Notes: generated by a model not told the origin, from the letters alone. A stretch of 62,140 nucleotides of DNA from CAYVTD01 sp964454445 (GCA_964454445.1 CAYVTD010000013.1:1-62140); one strand, 5' to 3'. Shown: positions 17,818 through 27,169, counted from the stretch's first letter. A program made the numbers and translations.

Positions 17818-19617
17818 ATGAGAGGGAAAAGAATAAGGTTAATTATCTCCATAGCTGCCTTGCTGATTTTTTCTCAATCTGCTCCACCATTAAAAGCTAA
17901 TGACGCTATAAATGACCCCGAAATCGAGCGGATTTTGAGAAGCTTTAAAAATTATCGCTTCAGCAATGTGTCTTTGTATGCTTATGATGAGATATCAATG
18001 CCTTTCGAGCAACTAAAAAAAGCTGTCGAATCGTTTTCAAATACTAGAAAAGGTGGCGCTACAGCAGTAACAGACGAGACAGTCAAAAATGCCTGCACTA
18101 GTCTTAGTGCTTCGGCAGGCAGAGATATTTGTCTTGAGATTGAATCTGCTATAAAAGGTGGGCAAAGCTGCCAGCAGGTGTTTAATAGCTTTAGCCAGCA
18201 AGGTATTGCTCTTAATCAAAATGAATTTGAAACCGCTTGTAGTTTTTACGATGAACAAATAAACAAGCGTTCAAATGAAGTAGTAATGCGACATGCTTAT
18301 ATCGTTACTTCAAGGCCTACTAAACAAGGGGACAATCCAAGTGAAATATATGCTTTGATTGTATCATATAATAGAAAAGATGGTTTGGAAGATAATCTTG
18401 AATCTGCTAACGCAGAAGAAATTTTTACAAAATATAGATTAAAGAATATTAAGCTTGACCCCGGAGAATTCGAAGGTGCTACCAGCTTCTATGAACTAAT
18501 TGAAAGATCACTACTCCAAGGATTAGTAACTAATAGCACACCAGATATGCAAGGTATTGGTTTCTATGATTTTACTCCACGAAGCAACAATATGACTAAT
18601 ACCCTTGAAATTGACCCAGCTACTATTCAAACTTATGACCTTCAGAAATATGTTATGCTTTCTGAAGGCAGTACTTATTTTAGTGAGAATTTCAATCAAC
18701 TTATACTTAGCCCAGATTTAATATCTTGGAAAAAATACAAGGATGTGAGTTGGTATCATGCCGAATATACCGACGAGAATGGGCAAGTTGTGAAATATCA
18801 AGCATATCCATCAAATTTTAATTTACCGGATATAGGCTTAGAAATCAGTTATGGCATAAATGACATCAATATCCCATCTTTTTGGAGCGAGCGAATTACT
18901 GCTTCAGCATTATGGCAAAGCGTAAAATTAGGCATTATTCTTCCTACTGCAGGCTACTCAAGCATAATGAAAGATGCTTTCGATCAAGACAGGACCTTGA
19001 CCAATGCCGGATTTGGTATTGCTGGAGAACTCGATTTTCCAATAGGTTTAGTAAAAAATAGTGGCGTTTTCCATATTAGTGCTGCTTTGAACTTCGGTGA
19101 TGCCGTTATTGCTGACTACAAGAATAGACCTAAAGATCCTTTGCTGATAGATAGTTCTTATTTTATACGTGGTGCAGATTTTTATGACTATCTCATAAGG
19201 GGAAATGCAACTGTACACTATACTTTTGGGCTGGCAATCGACCAAGATTATTGGATGCGTTTCCATATGGGCATATCGTATTACAATGTAGAGTATTGGT
19301 TTAATGATATTAAAACAGATCCAGTAACACAAGTGCAAAAGTTCAAATACATAGAATATAAAGATGAAAGTATTGTAGGGATTTCCGGTAAATTGGAGTT
19401 TATGTCCACAAACACAACCACACCTTTTGGTCTATCGTTATCCTATTTTGATGCAGCACTCGGAGCTAACGTATGGATGCAGATACCAATTGTTGAAAAC
19501 ACTTTTGCTTTGAAATTAGAAGGTAATGGTTACTTTGCTGCATTCCGAGATAATTTGCATAACTGGGAACGTAATAGCGTGTTTATACCGATGTTAAGGT
19601 TTATGGTTTACTTTTAG
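17818..19617 (+). CDS. Outer membrane beta-barrel protein
   Basis: The 599-residue protein has an N-terminal signal peptide (about residues 1-28, ending near SAPPLKAN). A soluble, partly helical region of roughly 300 residues with several Cys follows, then a C-terminal half of alternating amphipathic strands (LEISYGIND, FHISAALNFGD, FHMGISYYNVEYWF). It ends in PMLRFMVYF with a terminal aromatic, a typical barrel signal. The last 65 residues (PFGLSLSYF to PMLRF) resemble the end of the next gene's product (PFGMSLQYS to PLLRITI), so the two barrels are probably paralogous. It lies 86 bases after the GldM-like gene. The function is unknown; a role as membrane partner of that protein is inference. 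Confidence 0.72.
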   Translation: MRGKRIRLIISIAALLIFSQSAPPLKANDAINDPEIERILRSFKNYRFSNVSLYAYDEISMPFEQLKKAVESFSNTRKGGATAVTDETVKNACTSLSASAGRDICLEIESAIKGGQSCQQVFNSFSQQGIALNQNEFETACSFYDEQINKRSNEVVMRHAYIVTSRPTKQGDNPSEIYALIVSYNRKDGLEDNLESANAEEIFTKYRLKNIKLDPGEFEGATSFYELIERSLLQGLVTNSTPDMQGIGFYDFTPRSNNMTNTLEIDPATIQTYDLQKYVMLSEGSTYFSENFNQLILSPDLISWKKYKDVSWYHAEYTDENGQVVKYQAYPSNFNLPDIGLEISYGINDINIPSFWSERITASALWQSVKLGIILPTAGYSSIMKDAFDQDRTLTNAGFGIAGELDFPIGLVKNSGVFHISAALNFGDAVIADYKNRPKDPLLIDSSYFIRGADFYDYLIRGNATVHYTFGLAIDQDYWMRFHMGISYYNVEYWFNDIKTDPVTQVQKFKYIEYKDESIVGISGKLEFMSTNTTTPFGLSLSYFDAALGANVWMQIPIVENTFALKLEGNGYFAAFRDNLHNWERNSVFIPMLRFMVYF

Positions 19618-19664
19618 TGGAAATAATTTTTGAATAATCAGTAGGAAAATAAAAGGCATACAAA

Positions 19665-21179
19665 ATGATGAAAAAAATCAAAATAACAGTTTTATTAGTA
19701 GCGTTTTTCCTCATCGGATTGAGCAATATTCAAGCTCAGTATTTTCAACCTGAACAGGAAAAACTGCAAACAATAAAGGATTTATCAACTCTTGATTCTA
19801 GTATAAGCAGGTATTTCCCGAGATGGAAGGTTTGTGAAGATAATTTAAAAGTTTCAATTTATCAGGCATTTGTGCTTAGTGGCGCAGATAAAGAGCTACT
19901 CGATATGCAAGACATTAGGATACTTGCCGCGCCGAGGCCAATAGGCAGCAATATACCTTTTACTATTTTATTAATTGAATGTGGCAAAGCTTCGATGAAT
20001 TCTGTTGAAGTCGAACGCAATCTTGGTGGTAGGTTAATAGGCTTTATTGCCGGACAATATCCCTATATCCAATATACAAAAACTCCTGGTATGGCACTTA
20101 GGAACGAATATATTGATAATAGAGACTATTGTTACGAAACAATACCAGCAGATATTCCTGTCAATGAGAGCCAAATGACAGCTATTCAAGGTTATCTCGA
20201 ACCAATCAATGTTCACCATGCCTTTACTGTGTCTTTATTTGAACAGAGTTTGAAAATTGGCAATACTGGATTTTGGCTTAAGGCAACTATGGGTAACGAT
20301 GAGATTGGTTATCCATTCTGGTCATCAGGCGAAGCAGGGATTACCTTGTCAAGACCTTTATATGTAAACGAGAATCCTAAATATAAACGAATGTTTCCAT
20401 ATCTTATTAATGCTCATATAGGAGCCGGTTACAGAATCTCTAGCGGTGTTGGCAATGATAGCGAAATACTTGGCTGGATAAAACAGAGGAAATTGAATTC
20501 TGGTCCTTATGGAAAATTGCATGCCGGTTTCGATATTAGTTTGCCACAACATCCATTTTTTGGTCTTAGTGCAAATGCTATACTTCCTTTTGAATCTTTG
20601 AAAACCAAGAGTATAGATGAATCTGACTATACTTATTATTCTATTGTTAATCCAAAAACGGGATTGCCAAGAGTAACTCCCAGCATTTATTTCCCAAGTG
20701 AAGTCGCTGAGTTTTATAATACAGTAGCTCCAGTATTAACATCTTCAGGGCAGGTTGCATTTTTTTATTATTGGATGCCAAATATGAATAATCCTGAAAA
20801 CTTTTTTAGGGTTGACCTTGGCATTTGCTATACAGAAGTACAAGAGGTTGGTGCTTATAGAATATTTACTAATGAATATAAGGAATTTACTCAATCCTTC
20901 AATATGTCACCTGATTTGTTTGACGGATTAAAGATGTACCATCCGACAGAATTTGGTGACTGGTTCTTTTTTAAATTGCAATATAGGAATCAAGCAGCTT
21001 TTCCATTTGGTATGAGTTTGCAATATTCTAACCAAATGCTCTTGGGCAGAGTCTATATCCCACTACTTGGCGATTGGCTTTACCTTGATGCAAAATATGC
21101 AACTCCTCTAAGAGGTGTTCGTCCTTATGAAAACCAAAGTTTCTATGTGATTTCTCCTTTGCTTAGGATTACGATCTAA
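19665..21179 (+). CDS. Outer membrane beta-barrel protein, paralogous to the preceding one
   Basis: The 504-residue protein has a clear signal peptide (KITVLLVAFFLIGLSNIQAQ, cleavage after about residue 24). An N-terminal soluble domain of about 170 residues is followed by a barrel region with strands such as LINAHIGAGYRIS and FRVDLGICYTEV. The C-terminus PFGMSLQYSNQM to SPLLRITI parallels that of the previous protein. It begins 47 bases after that gene and is closed by a terminator, so it likely ends the transcription unit that starts at 15239. No enzymatic motif is visible. Confidence 0.7.
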   Translation: MMKKIKITVLLVAFFLIGLSNIQAQYFQPEQEKLQTIKDLSTLDSSISRYFPRWKVCEDNLKVSIYQAFVLSGADKELLDMQDIRILAAPRPIGSNIPFTILLIECGKASMNSVEVERNLGGRLIGFIAGQYPYIQYTKTPGMALRNEYIDNRDYCYETIPADIPVNESQMTAIQGYLEPINVHHAFTVSLFEQSLKIGNTGFWLKATMGNDEIGYPFWSSGEAGITLSRPLYVNENPKYKRMFPYLINAHIGAGYRISSGVGNDSEILGWIKQRKLNSGPYGKLHAGFDISLPQHPFFGLSANAILPFESLKTKSIDESDYTYYSIVNPKTGLPRVTPSIYFPSEVAEFYNTVAPVLTSSGQVAFFYYWMPNMNNPENFFRVDLGICYTEVQEVGAYRIFTNEYKEFTQSFNMSPDLFDGLKMYHPTEFGDWFFFKLQYRNQAAFPFGMSLQYSNQMLLGRVYIPLLGDWLYLDAKYATPLRGVRPYENQSFYVISPLLRITI

Positions 21180-21197
21180 TTGGGATTGATTTATAAA

Positions 21198-21243
21198 ATA
21201 CTCCCTATAACAACTGTATGCCTTGTTGGGGAGTATTTTTTTT
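21198..21243 (+). terminator. Rho-independent terminator
   Basis: The stem ATACTCCC (21198-21205) pairs with GGGAGTAT (21229-21236). An inner CAAC/GTTG pairing extends it, and eight T follow. It sits about 20 bases after the second barrel gene, so the VWA-OmpA gene at 21264 may need its own promoter or read-through. Confidence 0.8.
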
Positions 21244-21263
21244 AACATTGGCGTATTGACAAA

Positions 21264-22598
21264 ATGAAACGAACTCTTTTTATTATTATCTTTTCTTTGC
21301 TTTTTTTAGCTAAAGCTTTTTCCATCGAAGGAACTGTTGATGCCGATTCGCTCGACAGAGCTTTGAAATTAGCTCAAGAAGCTAAAATTCAAGCTGTTCA
21401 AAAGGAAATTGAAATAACTATAAGAAATGTTGATATTTCAAAATTTCCTGAGATTAATGTTATTATCGAGGCATTTAACAATTTAGGACAACCCTTGGAT
21501 TCATTAAGCCCTCAAAGCTTGACTGTATTGGAAAATGGCGTAGTGAAAAAGATAATTTCTGTAAAAAGGCTTTCTACAAATGAACGTGTTCCCGTAGACT
21601 TTGTCTTTTTAATTGACAAAACAGGTACGATGCAAAACTATATGAACTCTGTTATGAGCAATATTACTAGCTTTGCCACATCGCTGATGGCTCGAGGTAT
21701 TGATTATCAGATTGGACTTATTTTGTTTACTGACACTGTGGACGAGATCTATCAACCATCAAATAACGTTCTATCTTTTCTTAATTGGTTACGTCCTGTA
21801 AAAGCCACTGGTGGACACGATATCAAAGAGAATGCTTTAGAAGCTTTAGAAGCAGTCACACGTGATATAAAATTCCGTCCATCTGCTAATAAGGTCGTTG
21901 TTTTAATAACTGATGCCCCTTATCATCAAAAGGGCGATAAGGGAGGATATGGGATTACCGACCAGACAACAAGTTCAATAATTGATTTACTTGTTAAGAA
22001 TGAAGTGCGCGTTTTTGCCATTGTGCCACCGGGTTTAAAAGAGTATCTAACTATAAGTGAAAGTACTCGTGGAAAGATGTATAACATAGATTATCCATTC
22101 GCAACTGTTCTAGATAATTTCTCAAATCAGCTTACTAATCTTTTTGCTTTAAAATATCTTACTGAACTCGAAGCCATACCGGATTCGATTGATATCTCGC
22201 TTATTAACGAACAAAAGCAAGAGCTTGTCAGGAAAACTATCCCCATTGTTGAATTAGGAAGAAAACTTATAATCGAGAATTTGCTTTATGAAACCAACAG
22301 TGCCTTGCTAGCAGATTCTATACCTGAACTTAATGTTTTATATGAATTTATGAACAACAAGAAAAACGTTAAGATACTTGTCGAAGGGCATACTGATTCA
22401 AGGGGTAGCCACGCTATTAATGATGTGCTATCGTTGAGACGCGCAGAAAGTGTAAAAGAATATCTTGTTAAAAAAGGCGTAAACCCCGACAGAATTGCAA
22501 CTATCGGATATGGTAAACGCAAGCCCATTGCAAGTAATAATACTGCTTTTGGAATGAAGCTTAACCGTAGAACTGAGATAGTAATTGTTGCAAAATAA
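21264..22598 (+). CDS. VWA-domain protein with C-terminal OmpA domain
   Basis: The 444-residue exported protein has a signal peptide (1-20), a short beta-sandwich region (50-105), a von Willebrand factor A domain (about 110-300) and an OmpA-like peptidoglycan-binding domain (about 330-444; VEGHTDSRGSHAINDVLSLRRAESVKEYL, NRRTEIVI). The metal site reads FLIDKTGTM, that is D-x-T-x-T in place of the usual D-x-S-x-S; TGGHD and ITDAPYH later in the domain complete a plausible metal site. VWA domains bind protein ligands, so it may link a wall-anchored scaffold to another envelope protein. It follows the barrel cluster after a terminator and converges with the HATPase-GNAT gene. Confidence 0.85.
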   Translation: MKRTLFIIIFSLLFLAKAFSIEGTVDADSLDRALKLAQEAKIQAVQKEIEITIRNVDISKFPEINVIIEAFNNLGQPLDSLSPQSLTVLENGVVKKIISVKRLSTNERVPVDFVFLIDKTGTMQNYMNSVMSNITSFATSLMARGIDYQIGLILFTDTVDEIYQPSNNVLSFLNWLRPVKATGGHDIKENALEALEAVTRDIKFRPSANKVVVLITDAPYHQKGDKGGYGITDQTTSSIIDLLVKNEVRVFAIVPPGLKEYLTISESTRGKMYNIDYPFATVLDNFSNQLTNLFALKYLTELEAIPDSIDISLINEQKQELVRKTIPIVELGRKLIIENLLYETNSALLADSIPELNVLYEFMNNKKNVKILVEGHTDSRGSHAINDVLSLRRAESVKEYLVKKGVNPDRIATIGYGKRKPIASNNTAFGMKLNRRTEIVIVAK

Positions 22599-22608
22599 TA
22601 TTTTTTTC

Positions 22609-24093
22609 TTAGCTTACTCTTTCACGCTCTTTAATTATGTAATCGAAGAGTTCCTGAACGAAATCAGAGACAAGACAGTATTTCTCTGGTTCCACTTTAA
22701 CACCGTTTAAATACAGAAATCGGACATAATCACCTTGCTCATCGATTTCAGGTATGATACCTACAAAGAAAAATCCCAATTTCTCTGCTTCTTTATACAT
22801 TGTAGCAGTATCCGGATGCGACATTGGAAGGTCGAGAAAGTTAATCTCGATTTTCTTTTCGATGAGTTCTGCAAGTCTATGCTTGAGCATTGCAGAAAAA
22901 TCATATCCATAATTGATGACACAAATATATGACATTTGTATTGATTCAATGATTTTCAAATTAGCTTCTGTGATTTCAGGAATTATCAGTTTGCCACTTG
23001 CAACACCATAAGTTCTATTAAAATTGTTTCTTTTATATATCTTATCAATTATTGTCTGGTGTCTGTGTGGGATATAGACGATGCGATTTGGTTCGGGATT
23101 AGTCCTAAGATAAAAGAATACTACGGATTGGCGAAAAGGGACGGCACCCTCATCTTGAATCTTTTTAAAATTCATAGAATCAGGAATAAAACACAATAGA
23201 AAGCCAGTTTCATAAGCTCCTATGGAAAGATTGCCTTTTTGGGTGTATGGGTGAACTGTTACGGCTTCGCTATAAACCCCGTAAAGGCCAACTTGCTGAG
23301 CATATTCGACCATAAAGCTTTTCATTCTTTTAAACAAATTATGTCCTCGATAACGTGGATCGACAACTGCCTGACCAGAATCTGCCACTTTTGCTCCAAT
23401 TGATGGATATGCCAGAGCAAGATGCCCAACAATTTCTTTTGTATTTTTATCAATGGAAATTACCGATTTAACGATACCACTTTCCAAGTTTTCACGAATT
23501 TTATCGGGGTAATATATTGAATCAAGAGCATAAGAATAACCATAGCTGCGGTAAACACATCTTGCCATAGCAGTAGCATCATCAGGAGTCATAAAACGAA
23601 GTTCGATATCCGCACTTTCGAGCCTGGTTTTGTCCATTTCTTTCAATTCTTTTTTCTCTTGCTCGGTAAGTGTATCGCTGATGATTTTGTAAGGAATATT
23701 TTTGATTAATTCAACACATTTACCATTTTTGCCGAGATTTAAAAAAGTAACTTCGTCGGTCATTCCCCGGATAAGTTTTATTCCCATACCTTCTGACTTG
23801 CCTTGTTCGACTTGCCGGAAATCGACAGGAAGTCCTTTGTCAAAAACTAGCAAGACAACTTGGTTGGGCCGTCTTTCTAAAACAATGTCGAGTTCTCCTT
23901 TTTCATCGGGATCGAAAGCGTGTTCTATTACATTAAGTGATGCTTCCTCGAGTGCAAGCCGCATGCGGAGAGTGTCTTTTTTATCGAAACCGATGATTTT
24001 TAGCATACTTTCGAAGAAATCCAGAGCCGGTCCGAGAGCCTGGGTCTCTGCAGGTATTGATAATTGAGCTAAAGGTTTGTTTATATCAGGCAT
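22609..24093 (-). CDS. Anti-sigma-factor-type HATPase fused to GNAT acetyltransferase
   Basis: The 494-residue protein joins two known folds. Residues about 10-140 are an RsbW-like histidine-kinase-type ATPase: N-box RLALEEASLNVIEHAF, DKGLPVDF and a GMGIKLIRGMTDEV lid. A GNAT domain follows at about 165-300 (DIELRFMTPDDATAMARC, QAVVDPRYRGHNLFKRMKSFMVEYA), with a C-terminal extension of about 190 residues containing LDLPMSHPDTATMYKEAEKLGFFFVGIIPE. RsbW-type ATPases bind or phosphorylate anti-sigma antagonists; GNATs acetylate amines with acetyl-CoA. No sigma factor or antagonist gene is adjacent, so the partner is unknown. Confidence 0.85.
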   Translation of the reverse strand: MPDINKPLAQLSIPAETQALGPALDFFESMLKIIGFDKKDTLRMRLALEEASLNVIEHAFDPDEKGELDIVLERRPNQVVLLVFDKGLPVDFRQVEQGKSEGMGIKLIRGMTDEVTFLNLGKNGKCVELIKNIPYKIISDTLTEQEKKELKEMDKTRLESADIELRFMTPDDATAMARCVYRSYGYSYALDSIYYPDKIRENLESGIVKSVISIDKNTKEIVGHLALAYPSIGAKVADSGQAVVDPRYRGHNLFKRMKSFMVEYAQQVGLYGVYSEAVTVHPYTQKGNLSIGAYETGFLLCFIPDSMNFKKIQDEGAVPFRQSVVFFYLRTNPEPNRIVYIPHRHQTIIDKIYKRNNFNRTYGVASGKLIIPEITEANLKIIESIQMSYICVINYGYDFSAMLKHRLAELIEKKIEINFLDLPMSHPDTATMYKEAEKLGFFFVGIIPEIDEQGDYVRFLYLNGVKVEPEKYCLVSDFVQELFDYIIKERERVS

Positions 24094-24173
24094 TAGAATT
24101 GTTTTATTACTATAACAAAAAAATTCAATGCAATTTACTGAGAATGAAGATAAAATGAAAAGAAAATTTTTAA

Positions 24174-24776
24174 TTATTTTACAACATCGCAGTTAGCTAA
24201 AGGCAGATAAATAGACTTAGGATAACGACGGGCAAGGAGATCAAACATCTCTTTGGCTTGCTGCTTTTTGCCGGAAACACAATGCAGTTGACCAAGACGA
24301 ACAATCACTTTTTCCATAATGGCATCAGGGATATTGCTTTTATACAGGTCGTTCAATATTGATTGGGCAGGATTTAGTTTATTCTCTAATATAAGACATT
24401 CGCTTAGATAGAACAATGATTCATACCGCAAGGAATCGGTTTTTGCAAAGGTTTCAGAAAGATGGCGAAACTCCGGGCAAGCTGAAGAATATAATTCTTT
24501 ATCGAAATCCACAGAAGCTAAAGCGAATTGATTTACCAAATTATTCTTTGAGCTTTGAGGCGATGGTTCAATAATTATCGTAGTAGTGTCGGAAAATCTT
24601 GATTTTGCTGATTGTTTGGTCTGATCATCTTTACTGCTCCTGACAGAAGCTGGTTTATTTGATGCAACCTTACTTGACTGTTGAGATTTTGATTGTTTTG
24701 ACCCAGTTCTAACAGAAGAGCAACCGGAAAAAACAAGTAAAACAGCTAAGATAACAATTATTAATAGATTTTTCAT
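24174..24776 (-). CDS. Lipoprotein with TPR-like region
   Basis: The 200-residue protein has a lipoprotein signal peptide with lipobox LVFSGC (Cys at about 19), then a low-complexity Ser/Lys/Gln-rich stretch (residues 25-70) and a helical C-terminal half with TPR-like spacing (FRHLSETFAKTDSLRYESLFYLSECLI, IVRLGQLHCVSGKKQQAKEMFDLLARRYP). This resembles the outer-membrane lipoproteins of the BamD/YbgF tetratricopeptide type, but it is shorter. The function is unknown; a protein-docking role at the outer membrane is inferred. It is on the same strand as the following propeller lipoprotein gene but is separated from it by a terminator. Confidence 0.7.
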   Translation of the reverse strand: MKNLLIIVILAVLLVFSGCSSVRTGSKQSKSQQSSKVASNKPASVRSSKDDQTKQSAKSRFSDTTTIIIEPSPQSSKNNLVNQFALASVDFDKELYSSACPEFRHLSETFAKTDSLRYESLFYLSECLILENKLNPAQSILNDLYKSNIPDAIMEKVIVRLGQLHCVSGKKQQAKEMFDLLARRYPKSIYLPLANCDVVK

Positions 24777-24784
24777 ATAATCCT

Positions 24785-24814
24785 AAAGAAAAAGCTAATA
24801 TTCTTTTATTAGCT
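24785..24814 (-). terminator. Rho-independent terminator of the propeller lipoprotein gene
   Basis: On the minus strand an 8-bp perfect stem (AGCTAATA / TATTAGCT) with loop AAAGAA is followed by TTTTCTTT. It lies 55 bases after the stop codon at 24869. Confidence 0.75.
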
Positions 24815-24868
24815 ATTTTACAAGCAAAATTGAAGCCATTTTTTCTTTATTTAAAATATACTTCGAAT

Positions 24869-25915
24869 TTACAAAGGATATGCCAAAACAGAATTAGCAG
24901 GTAATAAAACGCGTCTTTTTTCTTCAGCTGTGGACTGGTCTGCAATTTTTGCAAAAATCTTACCGATTTCTTCGACCGTAATAATTAGTTCTTGTTTTTT
25001 GTCATTATATATTATCTGTTTATAATTAGCTCTGCCGGCAAGGGATATACCGCTAAATGATTTAGCATTAAAGCGTAAAAGATAATCTTTGGTGGCAACA
25101 AACGAAAGGCTATTGACAGTTGTAGCGTGAGAAATTGGGTTTTGCTCGACAGGATTAATGGTTGCAAAACCGATATCTTTTGTGCTAATGATGTTTGATG
25201 ATAGCACATCAAAGGAAGTGGCAACAGAGGCAGTTTTTGTTGGCGAGTCGTCGATTTTTCCGGTGCCAATGGATACACAGACAACTTTTTTCCCACTATC
25301 AGCTACTGATAGAAAAGCAGGACGGTCTGCTACAGTTATTGAATGAATCTCCTCATTCGAGCGTGAATCGACAATAGAAACTGTGTTTTGAAATGTGTTT
25401 GCAGTAAATATCTGATTGCCTGAACATTCTATGGCGCAAGCCTTGCCGCTAATAGTTACAGAACCACTAATCTGAAAATTTGTTAAATCGAGGCAAGAGA
25501 GAGATTCGTCGTTTTCATGGGCAATATAGGCGGTTGTAGCATTTGCAAAACAAATATCACTTGGTATTTTTTTGCTATCTGTGAAATCGATTAGAGATAC
25601 TCTATTCAGATTATCGGCTGAAAACACTTCAATTTTGAGCTCTTGCGGGATGACGAAAAAGAAAAGATTACCAAAATGCTTAATTCTTTTTACAGGGTAG
25701 TTATAGCTTGTCTCTGCTTTCTCGAGGAAAAGGTCATTAATTTCTATGCTGCCATCAACGACTTTTATTACTTTTACAAGTGGTTGAGCCCCGCCCACAA
25801 CGACAAATAATCTGTCTCTATTCACAGTATTATCAATGTTTGGGGCATCTTCGTTGCAAGAGACAAGAAAAAACGAAAAGAAGAGCATAATTAGCAATAC
25901 ATTTAATTTTTTCAT
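24869..25915 (-). CDS. Lipoprotein with YncE-like beta-propeller
   Basis: I place the start at the ATG at 25915, not an in-frame ATG at 25930, because the lipoprotein signal (KKLNVLLIMLFFSFFLVSC) then begins directly. The mature protein has about 330 residues in short repeated beta units (NRDRLFVVVGG, IFTANTFQNTVSIVDS, RPAFLSVADSGKKVVCVSIG), the pattern of a YncE/lactonase-type seven-bladed propeller. Such propellers usually act as periplasmic binding scaffolds. No catalytic residues could be assigned. Confidence 0.75.
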   Translation of the reverse strand: MKKLNVLLIMLFFSFFLVSCNEDAPNIDNTVNRDRLFVVVGGAQPLVKVIKVVDGSIEINDLFLEKAETSYNYPVKRIKHFGNLFFFVIPQELKIEVFSADNLNRVSLIDFTDSKKIPSDICFANATTAYIAHENDESLSCLDLTNFQISGSVTISGKACAIECSGNQIFTANTFQNTVSIVDSRSNEEIHSITVADRPAFLSVADSGKKVVCVSIGTGKIDDSPTKTASVATSFDVLSSNIISTKDIGFATINPVEQNPISHATTVNSLSFVATKDYLLRFNAKSFSGISLAGRANYKQIIYNDKKQELIITVEEIGKIFAKIADQSTAEEKRRVLLPANSVLAYPL

Positions 25916-26305
25916 AACAACACACCACATAATTCTACAATATACTTATTTAATTATAGAAGTATTTTCAGGATTAATATTTTGCTTTGAACGAAAGAAA
26001 TCAACGAGAAAGTTCAATCCCTCTTTCTGTCTAAAACGGAAATAGTTGTAATGACTTTTTTTGCGTAAACCTTGAGGCTATCTCAAAAGGATTATTTTTT
26101 ATATAATTTGTCAGGCAAGGATGTCTAACCCCCTAGAAACAACTGGATTTGGTAGCATAAACATCCTTGTTTGTTCGGGACAATATTGGTTATGAGACAG
26201 CCTCAGGTTTTATCTTTTTCAGGTTAACTTGTTTAAAAATAAACTTATTAATGTTATCTTTGTCATTAGCGGCTATTATTCTATTTTGGACAAATGTGAT
26301 AGAAA
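25916..26305. other. Intergenic region with MITE-like element, 390 bases
   Basis: Apart from the inverted-repeat element at 26067-26210, the spacer between the propeller lipoprotein and the purine nucleoside phosphorylase gene is AT-rich and has no gene that I can support. Confidence 0.6.
26067..26210. mobile_element. MITE-like nested inverted repeat
   Basis: Terminal inverted repeats AAACCTTGAGGCTATCTCA (26067-26085) and TGAGACAGCCTCAGGTTT (26193-26210) match with one mismatch and one bulge. Inside them a second perfect inverted pair, CAAGGATGT (26116-26124) and ACATCCTTG (26161-26169), forms a nested stem. The core GGCTGTCTCA resembles the ends of some insertion sequences, and the 144-base length with no coding frame fits a miniature element. 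No transposase and no second copy were seen in the window, and a target duplication is not obvious. A structured regulatory RNA is the alternative. Confidence 0.5.
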
Positions 26306-27148
26306 CTAAAATTTTTCAATTATTTTCTTAATTAGCAAATTAAGGACTGGTTCCGCAGAATTTGCTGTTGCAATTATTTCATCTAAACTAACTGGTTTGA
26401 GTGAATCTGGGTAACATTCATCGGTAATAATCGACAAGCCTAGAACTTCCATGCCGGAATGATTGGCGGCAATGTTCTCTGGGACGGTGCTCATACCCAC
26501 GACATCTGCACCAATAGTGCGTAAGAAACGGTATTCTGCTCTTGTTTCGAGATTCGGACCAGGCAAGGCAACGTAAACGCCTTTATGTAGTTTTATATGA
26601 TTTTCCATAGAGGTTTTCTCAGCTATTTCAATAAGGCGTTTTGACCACGGTTGACTCATATCTGGGATGCGGGGACCAAGCATTTCTTCATTTGTTCCAA
26701 TCAGCGGGTTGCCTCCTAATAAATTAATGTGATCGTCTATAAGCATTATCGAGCCTTTTTTAAAATAGGGGTTAAGCGAGCCACAGGCGTTTGAAATCAG
26801 CAGTGTTTTTGCTCCTAGTGCCTTCATTACTCTTATCGGAAATGTAATTTGGCGCATAGTATAGCCTTCATAGTAATGAAAGCGTCCTTGCATGGCTACT
26901 ATTTGTTTGCCGGAGATTGCACCGAAGATTAATTTGCCGGAATGCGATTCAACTGTTGAAATTGGAAAATGAGGAATATCTGTATAATCAATTGAACATT
27001 CGATATTGATGTCTTTAACCAGCCCACCGAGTCCAGTGCCAAGCACAATGCCAATTTCAGGCGAGGATTGGGTTATTTTGCGGATATACTCTTCTGCTTC
27101 GCTAATTTGAGTAATCAGTTCGCTATTCTTTTTCATAATAAACAACAT
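26306..27148 (-). CDS. Purine nucleoside phosphorylase
   Basis: The 280-residue protein is a trimeric-type purine nucleoside phosphorylase. Visible elements are GIVLGTGLGGLV with the phosphate-binding Gly turn, HSGKLIFG, MQGRFHYYEGY, ISNACGSLNP, GPNLETRAEYRFLRTIGADVVGMSTVPE and ITDECYPD. It splits inosine and guanosine with phosphate, for purine salvage. The ATG at 27148 gives full length; another in-frame ATG at 27136 would drop four residues, and neither has a clear ribosome site. It lies downstream of the flotillin pair but is separated from it by a terminator. Confidence 0.95.
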   Translation of the reverse strand: MLFIMKKNSELITQISEAEEYIRKITQSSPEIGIVLGTGLGGLVKDINIECSIDYTDIPHFPISTVESHSGKLIFGAISGKQIVAMQGRFHYYEGYTMRQITFPIRVMKALGAKTLLISNACGSLNPYFKKGSIMLIDDHINLLGGNPLIGTNEEMLGPRIPDMSQPWSKRLIEIAEKTSMENHIKLHKGVYVALPGPNLETRAEYRFLRTIGADVVGMSTVPENIAANHSGMEVLGLSIITDECYPDSLKPVSLDEIIATANSAEPVLNLLIKKIIEKF

Positions 27149-27169
27149 AAAAAGTTTAACAAAATGGAA

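Noticed and set aside
23702..24067. Plus-strand frame of 121 codons opposite the HATPase-GNAT gene
   Set aside because: It is antisense to a conserved domain; Ser/Thr-rich shadow composition.
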